A DNA stretch of 5,902 nt from Campylobacteraceae bacterium. GTDB taxonomy: Bacteria > Campylobacterota > Campylobacteria > Campylobacterales > Sulfurovaceae. This document shows, in pieces, positions 5,575 to 5,902 of the stretch (position 1 is the first letter of the stretch; every line of letters begins with the position of its first letter). The DNA is taken from assembly GCA_027026055.1 (NCBI GenBank), contig JALVPA010000078.1, forward strand, positions 1 through 5,902, given 5' to 3'. Both the position numbers and the translations under genes were made by a program. The notes under the pieces were generated by a model. The model was not told where the DNA came from and made no database searches. It saw only the letters and a list, made by a program, of their open reading frames with translations.

Positions 5575-5902
5575 TTATAGCGCGCTATCGTCGAAACATC
5601 GGCGAAAATGCAGTGTGAAGGTCGTACCTTTGCCTTTGTCGGAAGAGAGTGCGAGATCGATACCGTAGTTGTCGCAGATACGTCGAACGACGCTGAGTCC
5701 TATGCCGAAACCGCCGCTATATTCGGTACCGCGTACATAGCTTTTGAAAATCTCCCTTTGGCGCGCCTTGTCGATTCCGATGCCGTTATCGGCGATACGA
5801 AAACGGTTTTTGTCGAGGCGTATTTCTATATGCGAATGCGACGGAGAGTATTTGATCGCGTTTCCGATGAGGTTGCCGAAAAGCAAGGAGAGTCTGTTTT
5901 CG
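5575..5902 (-). CDS. Sensor histidine kinase, C-terminal ATPase domain (5' part outside the window)
   Basis: C-terminal 109 codons, complete or partial, of a two-component sensor kinase; the frame runs off the right edge, so sensor region, membrane helices and phosphorylated His are not visible. The HATPase_c domain binds ATP and drives autophosphorylation. Visible motifs are the N box (NLIGNAIKYS), G1 box DNGIGID (nt 5790-5770), an F-box-like IFKSYVRG, G2 box GGFGIGL (5715-5695), and the closing GKGTTFTLHF. All ATP-lid glycines and the N-box Asn are present, so the domain looks functional. The TTG at 5886 is inside the gene and is not a start, because the frame continues upstream with ENRLS, typical of the region before the N box. 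Its stop lies 25 bases from the convergent dsbD stop. The cognate response regulator is not in the window, probably beyond the right edge. The signal sensed cannot be inferred. Confidence 0.92.
   Translation of the reverse strand, partial: ENRLSLLFGNLIGNAIKYSPSHSHIEIRLDKNRFRIADNGIGIDKARQREIFKSYVRGTEYSGGFGIGLSVVRRICDNYGIDLALSSDKGKGTTFTLHFRRCFDDSAL

Overview
The window comes from a bacterium, most likely a free-living member of the Campylobacterota (Epsilonproteobacteria). The PurH and RseP proteins resemble Campylobacter/Sulfurimonas-type sequences as I remember them. The upstream regions carry T-rich extended -10 promoters typical of that phylum. Base composition is near balanced, richer in GC than Campylobacter, which fits an environmental lineage such as the Sulfurimonas/Sulfurovum/Nitratifractor groups. 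The genus is inference; no rRNA is present to settle it.

Layout: (1) 1-1428, plus strand: purH without its first ~35 codons. (2) 1429-1527: short gap between convergent genes with two small inverted repeats. (3) 1528-2580, minus: rseP, a site-2 intramembrane metalloprotease. (4) 2581-2732: divergent promoter region. (5) 2733-3863, plus: a 376-residue protein of unknown function with an acidic N-terminus, two membrane helices and a helical C-terminus. (6) 3885-4119, minus: the remnant of a small nucleotidyltransferase (MNT/MntA-like, the antitoxin side of MNT-HEPN pairs) that has lost its catalytic core and reading frame; no HEPN partner is present. (7) 4120-4211: a second divergent promoter region. 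(8) 4212-5549, plus: a DsbD-type thiol-disulfide reductant transporter without the usual N-terminal alpha domain. (9) 5575-5902, minus: the C-terminal ATPase domain of a sensor histidine kinase that runs off the right edge.

The genes alternate in strand and each complete one has its own promoter and ribosome binding site, so this is a run of single-gene units and not an operon. The functions are mostly housekeeping: purine synthesis, envelope proteolysis, periplasmic redox supply and signal transduction. I found no CRISPR array, insertion sequence, tRNA or convincing new system. The points that deserve a second look are the decayed MNT gene with its intact promoter, the unknown two-helix membrane protein, and the reduced DsbD architecture.
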